From positions 1 through 61,612 of the forward strand of contig JABLXD010000008.1 of NCBI GenBank assembly GCA_013178285.1: a stretch of 61,612 nt of DNA. The letters are read 5' to 3'. The notes beneath the pieces were generated by a model. The model searched no databases. It saw nothing but the letters and a program-made list of their open reading frames with translations, and had not been told where the DNA came from. The translations under genes were made by a program, and so were the position numbers. This stretch comes from Methanofastidiosum sp. (GTDB lineage: Archaea; Methanobacteriota_B; Thermococci; Methanofastidiosales; Methanofastidiosaceae). Every line of letters begins with the position of its first letter. The stretch's first letter is position 1. Shown here piece by piece: positions 49,731 through 58,517 of the stretch.

Positions 49731-51054
49731 CTACACCCTTATACTTAAATCCTAGTTTTAAGACCTTTTCTTTATCGTAAACTCTTCGGCCGTCAATGAT
49801 GATAGAGGTATTCATTATTTTCTTTATTTTTTCCAAATCAAGTTCTCTAAACATCTGGTGCCCAGTCATTAGAACAAGACCATCTGCATTTTTCAATGCC
49901 TTGTAAGGATCCTTTTCAACTCTAACCCCAAAAGATTTCATGAAATCTTCTTCAACATAAGGGTCAACAACTGTTATATCTGCCTTTGATTTTAATAGCT
50001 CTTCAACAAGATGTTCTACAGGAGTTTCCCTTGCATCACCAACATTCTCTTTATATGAAAATCCTAATACTACAATCTTAGAATTCTTAACAGGTTTTTC
50101 CACATCATTTAAGCTATCTCTCAAAAGCTCAAATATATGGTGAGGCATATGATCATTTATTGCTCTACCTGCAGTAATTACCTTAGAGTGATATCCAAGC
50201 CCTCTTGCCTTTGCAACAAGGTAATATGGGTCAACCGGGAGACAGTGCCCACCTACGCCTGCACCGGGGTAGTAAACATTGAAGTTCCATTTAGTGCTTG
50301 CAGCTTTTATTACATCCATTATGTCAATACCCATCTTCTCAAAAATCAAAGATAATTCATTCATGAGGGCAATATTTAAATCTCTTTGTATATTTTCAAT
50401 GACTTTTGCAGCTTCGGCCGTTTTGATATCTCGAACTTTTGTAACTCCTGCTTTTATAACATGTGCGTATAGATCTTTTGTAATCTCTCCCCACTCGTCA
50501 TTTATTCCGCCGACAATTCTTTTAACATTCTCAATTGTGTGCTCCGAATCTCCAGGATTATATCTTTCAGGACAATATGCCAGTCCAAAATCAATTCCGG
50601 CTTTTAGGCCTGTTGACTCTAAAATAGGCTGCAACACTTCCTCTGTTACACCAGGATACACTGTAGATTCTAGGATAATAAGCTGACCTTTTTTTAATCC
50701 CTCTTTTACTTCCTCTCCAGCAGATTCAACATAAGATAGATCAGGTTCTTTGTCCTTAGTTATGGGGGTGGGAACAATTAATATGGAAACATCACTTTTT
50801 GAAACTGCGTCTTTTGTATTTGAAGTGGCATATAACTTTGATTCAGAAACAACTTTCTTCAATCTCTCGTCAAGCCCGAGCTCACCAAGATGAGAAATAC
50901 CTTTGTTAACTTTTTCAATTATCTCTTTTTTCTTGTCAACACCAATAACATTAAACCCTTTCTCTGCAAAAAAAATAGCAGTTGGAAGGCCAACATAGCC
51001 GAGACCGATGATACAGAGTGTAGCATTTTTATTTTTGATCTTGTCCTTTAGCAT
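49717..51054 (-). CDS. UDP-N-acetylhexosamine 6-dehydrogenase (WbpA/WecC-like)
   Basis: The protein has 445 residues from ATG 51054, which overlaps the glycosyltransferase TGA (TGATG) with GGTGG upstream; an in-frame start 30 bases earlier is unlikely. IIGLGYVGLPTA binds NAD. The catalytic Cys lies in GAGVGGHCLPVDPYYL, and the C-terminal domain has VVLGFSYKENVGDARETP. It oxidises C6 of a UDP-sugar to a uronic acid, a plausible substrate for amidation by the asparagine-synthetase-like enzymes. Confidence 0.9.
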   Translation of the reverse strand: MLKDKIKNKNATLCIIGLGYVGLPTAIFFAEKGFNVIGVDKKKEIIEKVNKGISHLGELGLDERLKKVVSESKLYATSNTKDAVSKSDVSILIVPTPITKDKEPDLSYVESAGEEVKEGLKKGQLIILESTVYPGVTEEVLQPILESTGLKAGIDFGLAYCPERYNPGDSEHTIENVKRIVGGINDEWGEITKDLYAHVIKAGVTKVRDIKTAEAAKVIENIQRDLNIALMNELSLIFEKMGIDIMDVIKAASTKWNFNVYYPGAGVGGHCLPVDPYYLVAKARGLGYHSKVITAGRAINDHMPHHIFELLRDSLNDVEKPVKNSKIVVLGFSYKENVGDARETPVEHLVEELLKSKADITVVDPYVEEDFMKSFGVRVEKDPYKALKNADGLVLMTGHQMFRELDLEKIKKIMNTSIIIDGRRVYDKEKVLKLGFKYKGVGAGY

Positions 51055-52100
51055 CAAGCCACCTTTGAAAATATTTTTTCCCATATTTTACTAGCATTCT
51101 CAACAGAATGAACACTTCTCACTTTTAATGATTCTTCGCTCATTTTCTTATAAACTTTCTTATCTGAGAGTATTTTTATTATTTTATCTGTATAGGCACC
51201 AACATCATCAAATTTATCTATTAAAAAGCCGTTTTCTTCATCTTGGATTATATCCCCTACATCCCCTACATCACTTGATATAACTGGAACTCCACATGCC
51301 ATAGATTCAATAATAACAGAAGGCATTCCTTCAGATTCGGAGGTGAGTAATAAAATTTTAGATTTATTGATTAAATGATTTATATCTTTCCTAAATCCCA
51401 AAAATACAACATTACTATCTAAGGAAAGACTTTTTACTAATGACCTACATTTTTCTAAATCTTCTCCATCTCCAATCATTGCAACTTTAAGGTCTGGCAT
51501 CTCTTTGACAATTTCAGAAATTACTTTGAAGAAAATATCAAGCCTTTTAACATATGTTAATCTTCCGATGAAAGAAATATCATACTCTTTATAAACTGTG
51601 TTATCTTGAATATAATCCTCCATATTGATAACATTTGGAAGAATGAATATCTTATCTTTTTTGATACCATTTTCGATCAAAATATTTCTACTCTTAGCAC
51701 CAGTTACCATAATAAAATCAGAACTTTTTAGGACTCTAAGATAGAATCCTCCAAGGAAGCGAGAATTTAGATGATACCGTAAATCACCTATGATTGAAAT
51801 ACAGAACTTTGCACCAATCACTCTTGAGACATAATATCCGATTATTCCATGTGGGACCAGATAGTAGCTAATTACGAGCTTAGTCTTGTATTTTTTCCCT
51901 AAAGTTATTCCTTTAAAGATTCTAAAAATATCCCTTATAATTTTGGTATTGGGGATATTTGCATAGATTGTCTTATTTATCTTTGGACCTTCTCCTCCAC
52001 GTAATACTATTATCTTTTCAATTGCGGAAATATTATAGATTGGCTCTAACTTCATTGAAAGCTTTAGGTCGCTCATCTTTCCAAAGACTAAAATATTCAA
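51054..52100 (-). CDS. Glycosyltransferase family 4
   Basis: The protein has 348 residues. YDISFIGRLTYVKRLDIFF is the typical G-R-L-x-x-x-K-x-x-D-x-x-(I/F) segment that opens the nucleotide-binding half, and LLLTSESEGMPSVIIESMACGVPVIS is the E-x7-E donor site. It is translationally coupled to the dehydrogenase gene downstream. It probably transfers the uronic acid made by its neighbours. Confidence 0.88.
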   Translation of the reverse strand: MNILVFGKMSDLKLSMKLEPIYNISAIEKIIVLRGGEGPKINKTIYANIPNTKIIRDIFRIFKGITLGKKYKTKLVISYYLVPHGIIGYYVSRVIGAKFCISIIGDLRYHLNSRFLGGFYLRVLKSSDFIMVTGAKSRNILIENGIKKDKIFILPNVINMEDYIQDNTVYKEYDISFIGRLTYVKRLDIFFKVISEIVKEMPDLKVAMIGDGEDLEKCRSLVKSLSLDSNVVFLGFRKDINHLINKSKILLLTSESEGMPSVIIESMACGVPVISSDVGDVGDIIQDEENGFLIDKFDDVGAYTDKIIKILSDKKVYKKMSEESLKVRSVHSVENASKIWEKIFSKVA

Positions 52101-52144
52101 ACAATCACTTGGATTTATTTAAGAAAAACTCCTTTTATCTTTAA

Positions 52145-54019
52145 CTAAGTTAGATTCTTAGGAATCTCTTTTTCAATGAATATCTTATACCAAAGCACAA
52201 GCATCACAATGTTCCACAAATAATTATAATACCACCTTAATTTTGGATTTGGTTTTGCGGATAGTATTCTAGAAATTATCTTTTTGTTAATCCCAACTTC
52301 TTCCAGTATTTTATCATCAAGGATCCCTTCTGCATAGTCTTTTAGATCCTTCCTAAACTGATAATATGGATTTACTGCAAATCCCCATTTTGGTTTTGAA
52401 AAGACCTCTTTTGGCAGGGTATCTTTCATGGCAAGCCTGAATGCATACTTTGTAATGCCATTTTGCAACTTGTACTCTCTTGGCATAGAAAATGCTAACT
52501 CAACAAGCCCCTTATCAAGAAGTGGTGCCCTAGATTCTAGAGAGTTTGCCATCCCCATTCTATCCTCAATATGGAGAAGGTGGTAAGGCAATTTAGTTTC
52601 AAACTCAGCGTAAAGCTTCTGATTTATTATGTTAAGATTATTTGAAAAGTAAGGCAAAAATAGTTTTTCTACATCTTGGACATTATCATATATTTTTTCA
52701 TTATAGAAATATTCTTTTGTTTCGTTAGTTATGTTCATAGCACCTCTTAGAAGGAGATAATATCTTGTTACGTCCTTAAGCTGTGATACAGCATTTACTC
52801 TTCTGAAAAACTCATGATAGTTTAGACCCAGTCTAAACGGCATGCCATTTATCAAATTAAAAAGGCCTTTAGAAGAAACGAACTTAGGGATATATTTACC
52901 GTATCTAAGATTCTTTTCCATATAGAGATCTCTATCATACCCTGCAAAGAGCTCATCACCTCCCATTCCCGAAAGGATAACTTTGACATGTTTTCTAGCC
53001 GCTTTGGATACAAGGTAGCTCTGTAACATCCCTATAGAAGGTTGCTCAGAATGATATACGGCTTCTGGCATAATCTTCAATAGATCATTTTCAACTAATA
53101 TCTCGTGGTGATCCGTTTCAAAGTAATCGCTGACAAGTCTTGCAGAATCAAGCTCGTCTGTAGGCTCTCCAAATCCAACAGTGTAAGTATTTACCTTTTG
53201 AAACTGTGATGCTATGCCAACAACAGAGCTTGAGTCAATGCCCCCAGAGAGGAATATCCCTACAGGGACATCTGACAATGTCAACCTTCTTCTGACTGCG
53301 TCAGTAAAGAGCTCCTGAATCTGTTTAACGTAATACTCAATTGGTTTTTCTTCTTCTTTTACTTCTAGTTTCCAGTATCTCTTGGTAGTGATTTTTCCAT
53401 TTTCATAAATTAGAGTGTGCCCAGGTAAAAGCTTCTTTATATTTTTAAAAAGTGTCCTCTCATAAGGGATAAACTGGAGATTTAGAAGATAGTTAAGTGA
53501 AACACCGTCAAGCTCAACTTTTATTTCCTTATAATTTAGTAAAGATTTAATCTCAGATGCAAATAATAAAATCCCATTATTGAAAAAATAGTGTAAAGGC
53601 TTTTTTCCTGCAGGGTCGATTGAAAGTATGGCCTTCTTTTTAACTGAATCCCAGATGGCAAATGAAAACATACCCAATAGTTTTTTAGGAAAATCTTTCC
53701 CATACTCTTCATAGAGATGGACTAAAACTTCTGTATCGCAATTTGAATAAAACCTGTGGCCCTTCTTTTCTAGCTCTTCTTTTAGTTCTAGGAAGTTATA
53801 AATCGCCCCATTAAAAACAACAAAGACTGTTTCATCTTCATTATGCATTGGCTGGTGACCGCCGGATACATCAATAATGGATAGCCTTCTATTTCCAATT
53901 GAAGCATCTTTATCGGTGAAAATTCCATGATCATCTGGGCCACGATGGTAAAGGGAATCAAGCATATTCTTTATTAGCTCTTTATCTTCAAATCCAAAAA
54001 ATCCAGCGATGCCACACAT
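52145..54019 (-). CDS. asnB: Asparagine-synthetase-like glutamine amidotransferase, copy 2
   Basis: The start is ATG 54019 so that Cys is residue 2 (MCGIAGFFGF); an upstream frame adds three residues. At 624 residues it has HRGPDDHG, YNFLELKEEL, and LSGGIDSSSVVG. It lies 9 bases after nadE and with the Lrp-family regulator forms a unit, so it may be the true asparagine synthetase. A role in uronic acid amidation is also possible, since glycosyltransferase genes follow. Confidence 0.88.
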   Translation of the reverse strand: MCGIAGFFGFEDKELIKNMLDSLYHRGPDDHGIFTDKDASIGNRRLSIIDVSGGHQPMHNEDETVFVVFNGAIYNFLELKEELEKKGHRFYSNCDTEVLVHLYEEYGKDFPKKLLGMFSFAIWDSVKKKAILSIDPAGKKPLHYFFNNGILLFASEIKSLLNYKEIKVELDGVSLNYLLNLQFIPYERTLFKNIKKLLPGHTLIYENGKITTKRYWKLEVKEEEKPIEYYVKQIQELFTDAVRRRLTLSDVPVGIFLSGGIDSSSVVGIASQFQKVNTYTVGFGEPTDELDSARLVSDYFETDHHEILVENDLLKIMPEAVYHSEQPSIGMLQSYLVSKAARKHVKVILSGMGGDELFAGYDRDLYMEKNLRYGKYIPKFVSSKGLFNLINGMPFRLGLNYHEFFRRVNAVSQLKDVTRYYLLLRGAMNITNETKEYFYNEKIYDNVQDVEKLFLPYFSNNLNIINQKLYAEFETKLPYHLLHIEDRMGMANSLESRAPLLDKGLVELAFSMPREYKLQNGITKYAFRLAMKDTLPKEVFSKPKWGFAVNPYYQFRKDLKDYAEGILDDKILEEVGINKKIISRILSAKPNPKLRWYYNYLWNIVMLVLWYKIFIEKEIPKNLT

Positions 54020-54028
54020 TAAACTCAC

Positions 54029-54745
54029 TTAGAAATCAGGTATTTTTGGCATGTTTCTCTTGTGTTCGCTTTTCAGTATCATTTCTTCAATCTTTACTTT
54101 GACACTTTCACTTACAGTTTTTCCTTCAATATAGTTATCAATTTCCTGATAAGTTATGCCGAGCTCCCCTTCGTCAGTCTGTCCTTTCCAGAGGCCTGCT
54201 GAAGGTGGCTTTTGAATTATTCTCTCAGATACTTTCAAAGATTTTGCAAGGGAATAAACACTTCTTTTTGTCAGATTCCCTAGTGGCAATAGATCACAAC
54301 CACCATCACCATATTTTGTGAAGTAACCAAGTGTTAGCTCACTCTTATTTCCAGTTCCAACGACAAAGTAGTTCAGCTTATTTGCATAATAGTAAAGAGT
54401 AGTCATCCTGAGCCTTGGTTTGATGTTAGCAAGAGAAATATCTCTATCGTCCCTCATGTGCCCGAATGATTCGAGCAGCGTATTATAAACTTTGTCCAAA
54501 TCAATAGTTTCGTATTTTAATCCAATTTCTTTTGCAACATACTTTGCATCGTCAATGTCAGCTTTATTGCTGTGGCAAGGAATTATGAGGCCTAGAGAGT
54601 TTTCAGGAAATGTTTCTTTGCAGAGGTAAGCGGTAACAGTTGAGTCAATCCCGCCACTTAACCCAAATACTATTCCTTTTCCACCTCCGGCATTGACACT
54701 ATCCCGAAGCCAAGAAGAAAGTTTCTTTGAAAGATCACTAGTCAA
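54029..54745 (-). CDS. nadE: NAD synthetase, ammonia-dependent
   Basis: The protein has 238 residues. The P-loop is FGLSGGIDSTVTAYL, and KSELTLGYFTKYGDGGCDLLPLGNLTK binds the adenylated substrate and ammonia site. It converts deamido-NAD to NAD. No glutaminase domain is present, so free ammonia or a partner glutaminase is used. Its start overlaps the regulator gene by 8 bases. Confidence 0.92.
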   Translation of the reverse strand: MTSDLSKKLSSWLRDSVNAGGGKGIVFGLSGGIDSTVTAYLCKETFPENSLGLIIPCHSNKADIDDAKYVAKEIGLKYETIDLDKVYNTLLESFGHMRDDRDISLANIKPRLRMTTLYYYANKLNYFVVGTGNKSELTLGYFTKYGDGGCDLLPLGNLTKRSVYSLAKSLKVSERIIQKPPSAGLWKGQTDEGELGITYQEIDNYIEGKTVSESVKVKIEEMILKSEHKRNMPKIPDF

Positions 54746-55181
54746 ACTTAACCTCCATGTCTTCTTTGATTATATTTAGAACAATTGATGTTGAAACACT
54801 TTCAACGAAATCGATTGATTGGATCCATCTTGTAAACTTTTCAAGATGAGAGCTATTCTTAAACCGTCCTATAATAATTGCATCATAGCCACCAGTCACG
54901 TCATATACTGCGACTACGTTACTCTCTGTCTTAACTTGGTCCTCTACCTCTTTTAACTTTCCTTTAGAAATGATAAGATGGATAACAGCTGTAAAATCAT
55001 AACCACATTTTTCTGAGTCTAAAACAGGTATGTACTTTTTTATAATTCCTGCATCTTCCATGGCCTTAACTCTCAAAGATATTGTCGTTATAGAGTGGCT
55101 TAGCCTTCTCGCTATCTCAGAAAAACTTGTTCTAGCGTCCTGATTTAAAATCTTAAGTATATTTATATCAAGACTGTCCAT
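54738..55181 (-). CDS. Lrp/AsnC-family transcription regulator
   Basis: The protein has 147 residues. The N-terminal helix-turn-helix (DINILKILNQDARTSFSEIARRLSHSITTISLRVKAME) is followed by the alpha-beta RAM ligand domain (YDVTGGYDAIIIGRF). It is first in an operon with nadE and asnB. By analogy with AsnC it may control the asparagine synthetase gene in response to an amino acid, but this is inferred from context. Confidence 0.92.
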   Translation of the reverse strand: MDSLDINILKILNQDARTSFSEIARRLSHSITTISLRVKAMEDAGIIKKYIPVLDSEKCGYDFTAVIHLIISKGKLKEVEDQVKTESNVVAVYDVTGGYDAIIIGRFKNSSHLEKFTRWIQSIDFVESVSTSIVLNIIKEDMEVKFD

Positions 55182-55225
55182 ACGTATTGGATAATCTTAA
55201 ATTGTTAATAAATCTTTTGATTTTT

Positions 55226-55807
55226 ATGAAGAAAATATTCATTTTAAAAGCATCAAAGGCCAAAACATCAAAGGATTTTTCACTAAATGACCTGCCTGGC
55301 GATGGAGGGCGAATGGATATCGTTGCCAGATGCGTTAACTCGGCATTCTTTCTATCTCATGATCTTAGGAAAGATACGGAGCTCATAGTTACTCTTGAAG
55401 GTGAGCCTAATCCACCTATCACTTTAAGATTTGTTGGAAGTAAACTAAAATACTTAAGTCCAGATGAGAGGTGCACCGGGGGCCTGATTAAAAAAGCTTT
55501 AGAAAAAGTAACGGATAAAGAAACTGAATCAACGCCTGGAATATTTGTATCAAAGAAAAGCTTTTCAGAAGTAATTACTGAAATTGGTTCAGAAATAATC
55601 TACCTCCACGAAGAGGGAGAGGATGTCCAAAATATGCCTTTTGATTTAGATACAATATGTTTTGTGTTGGGAGACCATACAGGGCTATCTCAAGATGACG
55701 AATCATTATTGAAAACTGCAAAACGAGTTTCAATATCGCCTATGGTACTCCATGCCGACCACTGTATAATAATAGTACATAACGTTTTTGATAGGAAAAA
55801 CTTATAA
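55226..55807 (+). CDS. trmY: tRNA pseudouridine-54 N1-methyltransferase
   Basis: The protein has 193 residues from ATG 55226, where the family N-terminus begins (KKIFILKASKAKTSKDFSL). An in-frame start 39 bases earlier would add a hydrophobic stretch not found in the family. Motifs are DLPGDGGRMDIVARC, SPDERCTGGLI and the SPOUT-knot VLGDHTGLSQDDESLL and LHADHCI. It methylates pseudouridine 54 in archaeal tRNA T loops. Confidence 0.9.
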   Translation: MKKIFILKASKAKTSKDFSLNDLPGDGGRMDIVARCVNSAFFLSHDLRKDTELIVTLEGEPNPPITLRFVGSKLKYLSPDERCTGGLIKKALEKVTDKETESTPGIFVSKKSFSEVITEIGSEIIYLHEEGEDVQNMPFDLDTICFVLGDHTGLSQDDESLLKTAKRVSISPMVLHADHCIIIVHNVFDRKNL

Positions 55808-55827
55808 ATAGGAAAAATCAATTATCA

Positions 55828-56508
55828 ATGATGTCAGACGATAACATAGAGAATATCCTAAAGTCATCACTTTGGATGGTGCTACTTACTATTCTAATGA
55901 TATGGGCGCCAATTGTAGGGCCAATCGTTTCAGGCATCGTCGGTGGCAAGAGATCCAGAGGTGTAAAAAACGCTATCGCTGCATTTTCCCTATGTGCATT
56001 GATCGTCTTTATCATATTTCTTGTGATATCTTTTATTGTAGGCGATTTCTTAGAGCCTGCAATTGTTAGGAGAGTTCCTTTTGCAATACCGACAGGGACT
56101 AAACTCTACATGTTAATAACTGCATTATTCTATATCTACCCAATATTCATTGGGGCAATTGTTGGTAGCGCCCTTACAGAAGAGGGAATTAAGTTCCCCA
56201 AATTTGAAAGGGAACGGCCAAAACCAAGGGAAAGAGAATATTATGAAAAGAGGTACTACCCTGAAGAAAGGTATGTCCCAGAAACTTACCTTCCAATGGA
56301 AAGGCCAAGAGCACAATACGACCCTTATTATGACAACTACCCCGTTCCAGCTCCAAGGCCACAGATACCCTCGCTTCGTGTTAGAAGAGAAGGCTACTCC
56401 TGTGAAAGGTGTGGTAGGCCATTAATTAGGACAGAAGTGTCTGATAAGGGGAAAAAAGAAATAGTATACAAGTGCGACGCATGTCAAATTATGTATGATC
56501 TTGTTTAA
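55828..56508 (+). CDS. Membrane protein with C-terminal zinc ribbon
   Basis: The protein has 226 residues. Three hydrophobic spans (about 14-34, 48-70, 91-113) are followed by a long Pro-, Tyr- and Arg-rich low-complexity linker (140-195). It ends with a zinc ribbon CERCGRPL ... YKCDACQIMYDLV. The ribbon should lie in the cytoplasm. It starts 20 bases after trmY and may be co-transcribed. Function unknown; similar layouts are found in archaeal proteins of unknown role. Confidence 0.7.
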   Translation: MMSDDNIENILKSSLWMVLLTILMIWAPIVGPIVSGIVGGKRSRGVKNAIAAFSLCALIVFIIFLVISFIVGDFLEPAIVRRVPFAIPTGTKLYMLITALFYIYPIFIGAIVGSALTEEGIKFPKFERERPKPREREYYEKRYYPEERYVPETYLPMERPRAQYDPYYDNYPVPAPRPQIPSLRVRREGYSCERCGRPLIRTEVSDKGKKEIVYKCDACQIMYDLV

Positions 56509-56787
56509 ATCAATCTTTATTATAATACATTGAATTAATAAAATTAGAATGCTGTTTGCTCCACTCTTTATTTGGTTTCTTCTTCACCCATTCTGCTTGA
56601 AGTTTCTCTCTTTTTCTTCTTCAAGCTCCTTTAAATCTGTTCTCTGTTCTCATCAATTTTCCTTTCTGATTCTTTCATCAGTTCACCAAACAAAGTGCCT
56701 AGCATATACTTATTTGATACCTAATATTTAATTTTATTGTTTGCGCAAAATAGAAATATATAAATACTTTAAATCTAAGTATAATTC
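56509..56787. other. Noncoding stretch with a possible decayed small gene on the minus strand
   Basis: No intact gene is seen. On the minus strand, ATG 56705 opens a 24-codon frame (MLGTLFGELMKESERK...) stopping at 56631. The next frame continues with DLKELEEEKERNFKQNG, the same charged helical style. This suggests a short gene broken by a frameshift, but chance cannot be excluded. A TATA-like tatataaat at about 56758-56766 serves the VapB-like gene. Confidence 0.3.
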
Positions 56788-57000
56788 ATGAACGAGGTAG
56801 ATATCCAATCTAAATTCCAGAGTCTTTCCCCAGAATTAAAAAAAGAAGTTTTAGATTATATTGACTTTCTTATATCAAGAAATAAAAACAAAAAACAAAA
56901 AACAAAAAAACTTACTTTTGAGTGGCAGGGCAAATTGTCAGATCTTAAAGAGGAATTTACTTCTGTCGAGCTTCAGCACAAGGCTTTAGAGTGGCGCTAA
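56788..57000 (+). CDS. VapB-like antitoxin, DUF2281 type
   Basis: The protein has 70 residues. The N-terminal LSPELKKEVLDYIDFLISR helix is characteristic of DUF2281-type antitoxins, followed by a lysine-rich linker and a C-terminal toxin-binding peptide (LTFEWQGKLSDLKEEF). Its TAA overlaps the ATG of the PIN toxin (TAATG), the standard coupling. It is probably leaderless from the TATA at about 56760. Confidence 0.85.
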   Translation: MNEVDIQSKFQSLSPELKKEVLDYIDFLISRNKNKKQKTKKLTFEWQGKLSDLKEEFTSVELQHKALEWR

Positions 57001-57376
57001 TGTATCTCCTTGACACAAATATACTGCTAGAGATTTTATTGAATCAAAGAAAAGCAGAAAATGTAAAGAATTTATAGATCATAATATAGAAGAAGTGATC
57101 ATAAGTGATTTTTCTTTACACTCAATAGGGGTTATTTTACTTAGATACGAAAAGGAAGAAGCTTTCAATGTTTTTATTAGGGATATAGCGCCTACATTTA
57201 AAATTTTATCGTTGCCTTTGAGTGTATATGCCAATATTTATGAATTGAAAAGAGACTATGACTTAGATTTTGACGATGCTTATAATTTTAAAATTTCAGA
57301 ATTCTTTAATCTAATTCTAGTTACACTGGACAAGGATTTTGACATAATAAAAGATGCAGATATTTTATTCTTATAA
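57000..57376 (+). pseudogene. VapC-like PIN toxin with a single-base frameshift
   Basis: ATG 57000 begins MYLLDTNILLEILLNQRKAEN with the PIN catalytic D5, but the frame stops at TAG 57076-57078. From about 57063 another frame reads KEFIDHNIEEVIISDFSLHSIG and continues through D-F-D-D-A-Y-N and LDKDFD to 57376, completing the PIN fold. Restoring one base near 57060-57063 (aaatgtaaag to aaattgtaaag) would give NCKEFID and a full protein of about 125 residues. The antitoxin is intact, so loss of the toxin would be tolerated. A sequencing error is equally possible. Confidence 0.8.
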
Positions 57377-57431
57377 CTCTTATTTTAAATCATTATAAGT
57401 TTGAATTTATATTAAAAATATAAAAAATAAA

Positions 57432-58487
57432 TTATTTCTTCTTGAGTTTCTTTGTGTAGATTAAAGCCCCGGCTGCGAAAATTATCAAAATAAGAATTGC
57501 TATGTAAATTGGATTAAACGATGAGCTCTTCTCAGGCTTAGACATTGACTCTACATCTAAGAAATATACATATGCATCAGTGGAACCCGCCACAACGTTT
57601 TTACCGTCAGGAGTTATTGAAACTGACCAGACATTTCCTTCGGTTTTAAATTCTCTTAAGTGCTCTCCTGATTTTGAATAAATATGAACTTTTTTGTCCC
57701 ATGAACCTATTGCGATATATGATCCATCAGGCGTTATTGAGACGGAAGATACAGTGTGACCTATAACTTTGCTCCAAAGTAGTTTTCCAGTTCCATCAAA
57801 TAAATAGATCTTGAAGTCCTTGGAAGTTTCTCCTTCTTTAAATTCAAAATTTCCTGTTCCACACACTAAATATGAAGAATCAGGGGTAACTGCGACAGAA
57901 ATTACTGGGGCTTTGACATCATGCTTCCATAAGAGTAATCCTGATCTAAGGAGATAAACATGATTATCTGATGAAGCAACTGCAAGTGTCTCGCCATCTG
58001 GGGTAAGAGATAAGTCATTAACCTTGCCTTCTGTTCGATAGTCCCATGATGGCCTTCCATCCTTGTAAACCATCGCATACACATTTGATGAACTTCCTCC
58101 AATATACTCGCCATCTGGAGTTATTGTCATGAATCCTCCTTTTACAGATTTATAACTGGTCAAAAATTCTCCAGAGGAATTGTATACATATACTCTTTCA
58201 CCAGTGACAACAGAAACTTGAGAAATATCTTCTGATAGTGATATGGAAGTTACTCTATGTGCCGGAGTATAAGTCCATAAAACATTTCCTGATTTGTCAA
58301 ATATATAAAATGACCCGTCAAGAGAGCTTGCTGCAGTAAATGAACCATTTGAAGTTGTTGTGACAAAAGGTACCCAGCTATTTATCTTTGATTTCCATAT
58401 TACTGGGTCAGAAGTTTCTTCAGCAAATATAACGCCAGAAGAAGCAAGTATTCCAAAAATTAACAATAAGGTTATTAATTTCTTCAT
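57432..58487 (-). CDS. Secreted, membrane-anchored beta-propeller protein
   Basis: The protein has 351 residues: a signal peptide (MKKLITLLLIFGILASSGVIFA), then about seven WD40/PQQ-like blades, each with the T-P-D-G/S-x-x-(I/V) turn (SITPDGSYIAIGSWD, SLTPDGETLAVASSD and others), and a C-terminal span IYIAILILIIFAAGALIYT followed by KKLKKK. The propeller should face outside. Such repeats bind proteins or act as scaffolds; no catalytic residues are visible. It is monocistronic and convergent with the VapC remnant. Confidence 0.8.
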   Translation of the reverse strand: MKKLITLLLIFGILASSGVIFAEETSDPVIWKSKINSWVPFVTTTSNGSFTAASSLDGSFYIFDKSGNVLWTYTPAHRVTSISLSEDISQVSVVTGERVYVYNSSGEFLTSYKSVKGGFMTITPDGEYIGGSSSNVYAMVYKDGRPSWDYRTEGKVNDLSLTPDGETLAVASSDNHVYLLRSGLLLWKHDVKAPVISVAVTPDSSYLVCGTGNFEFKEGETSKDFKIYLFDGTGKLLWSKVIGHTVSSVSITPDGSYIAIGSWDKKVHIYSKSGEHLREFKTEGNVWSVSITPDGKNVVAGSTDAYVYFLDVESMSKPEKSSSFNPIYIAILILIIFAAGALIYTKKLKKK

Positions 58488-58517
58488 AGAATAAGGAAAA
58501 AAAATTGATATTTAAAT

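Noticed and set aside
56549-56731. A 60-codon plus-strand frame rich in F, S and L
   Set aside because: Composition is that of the complement of a charged helical frame; no ribosome-binding site or family pattern, so treated as noncoding.
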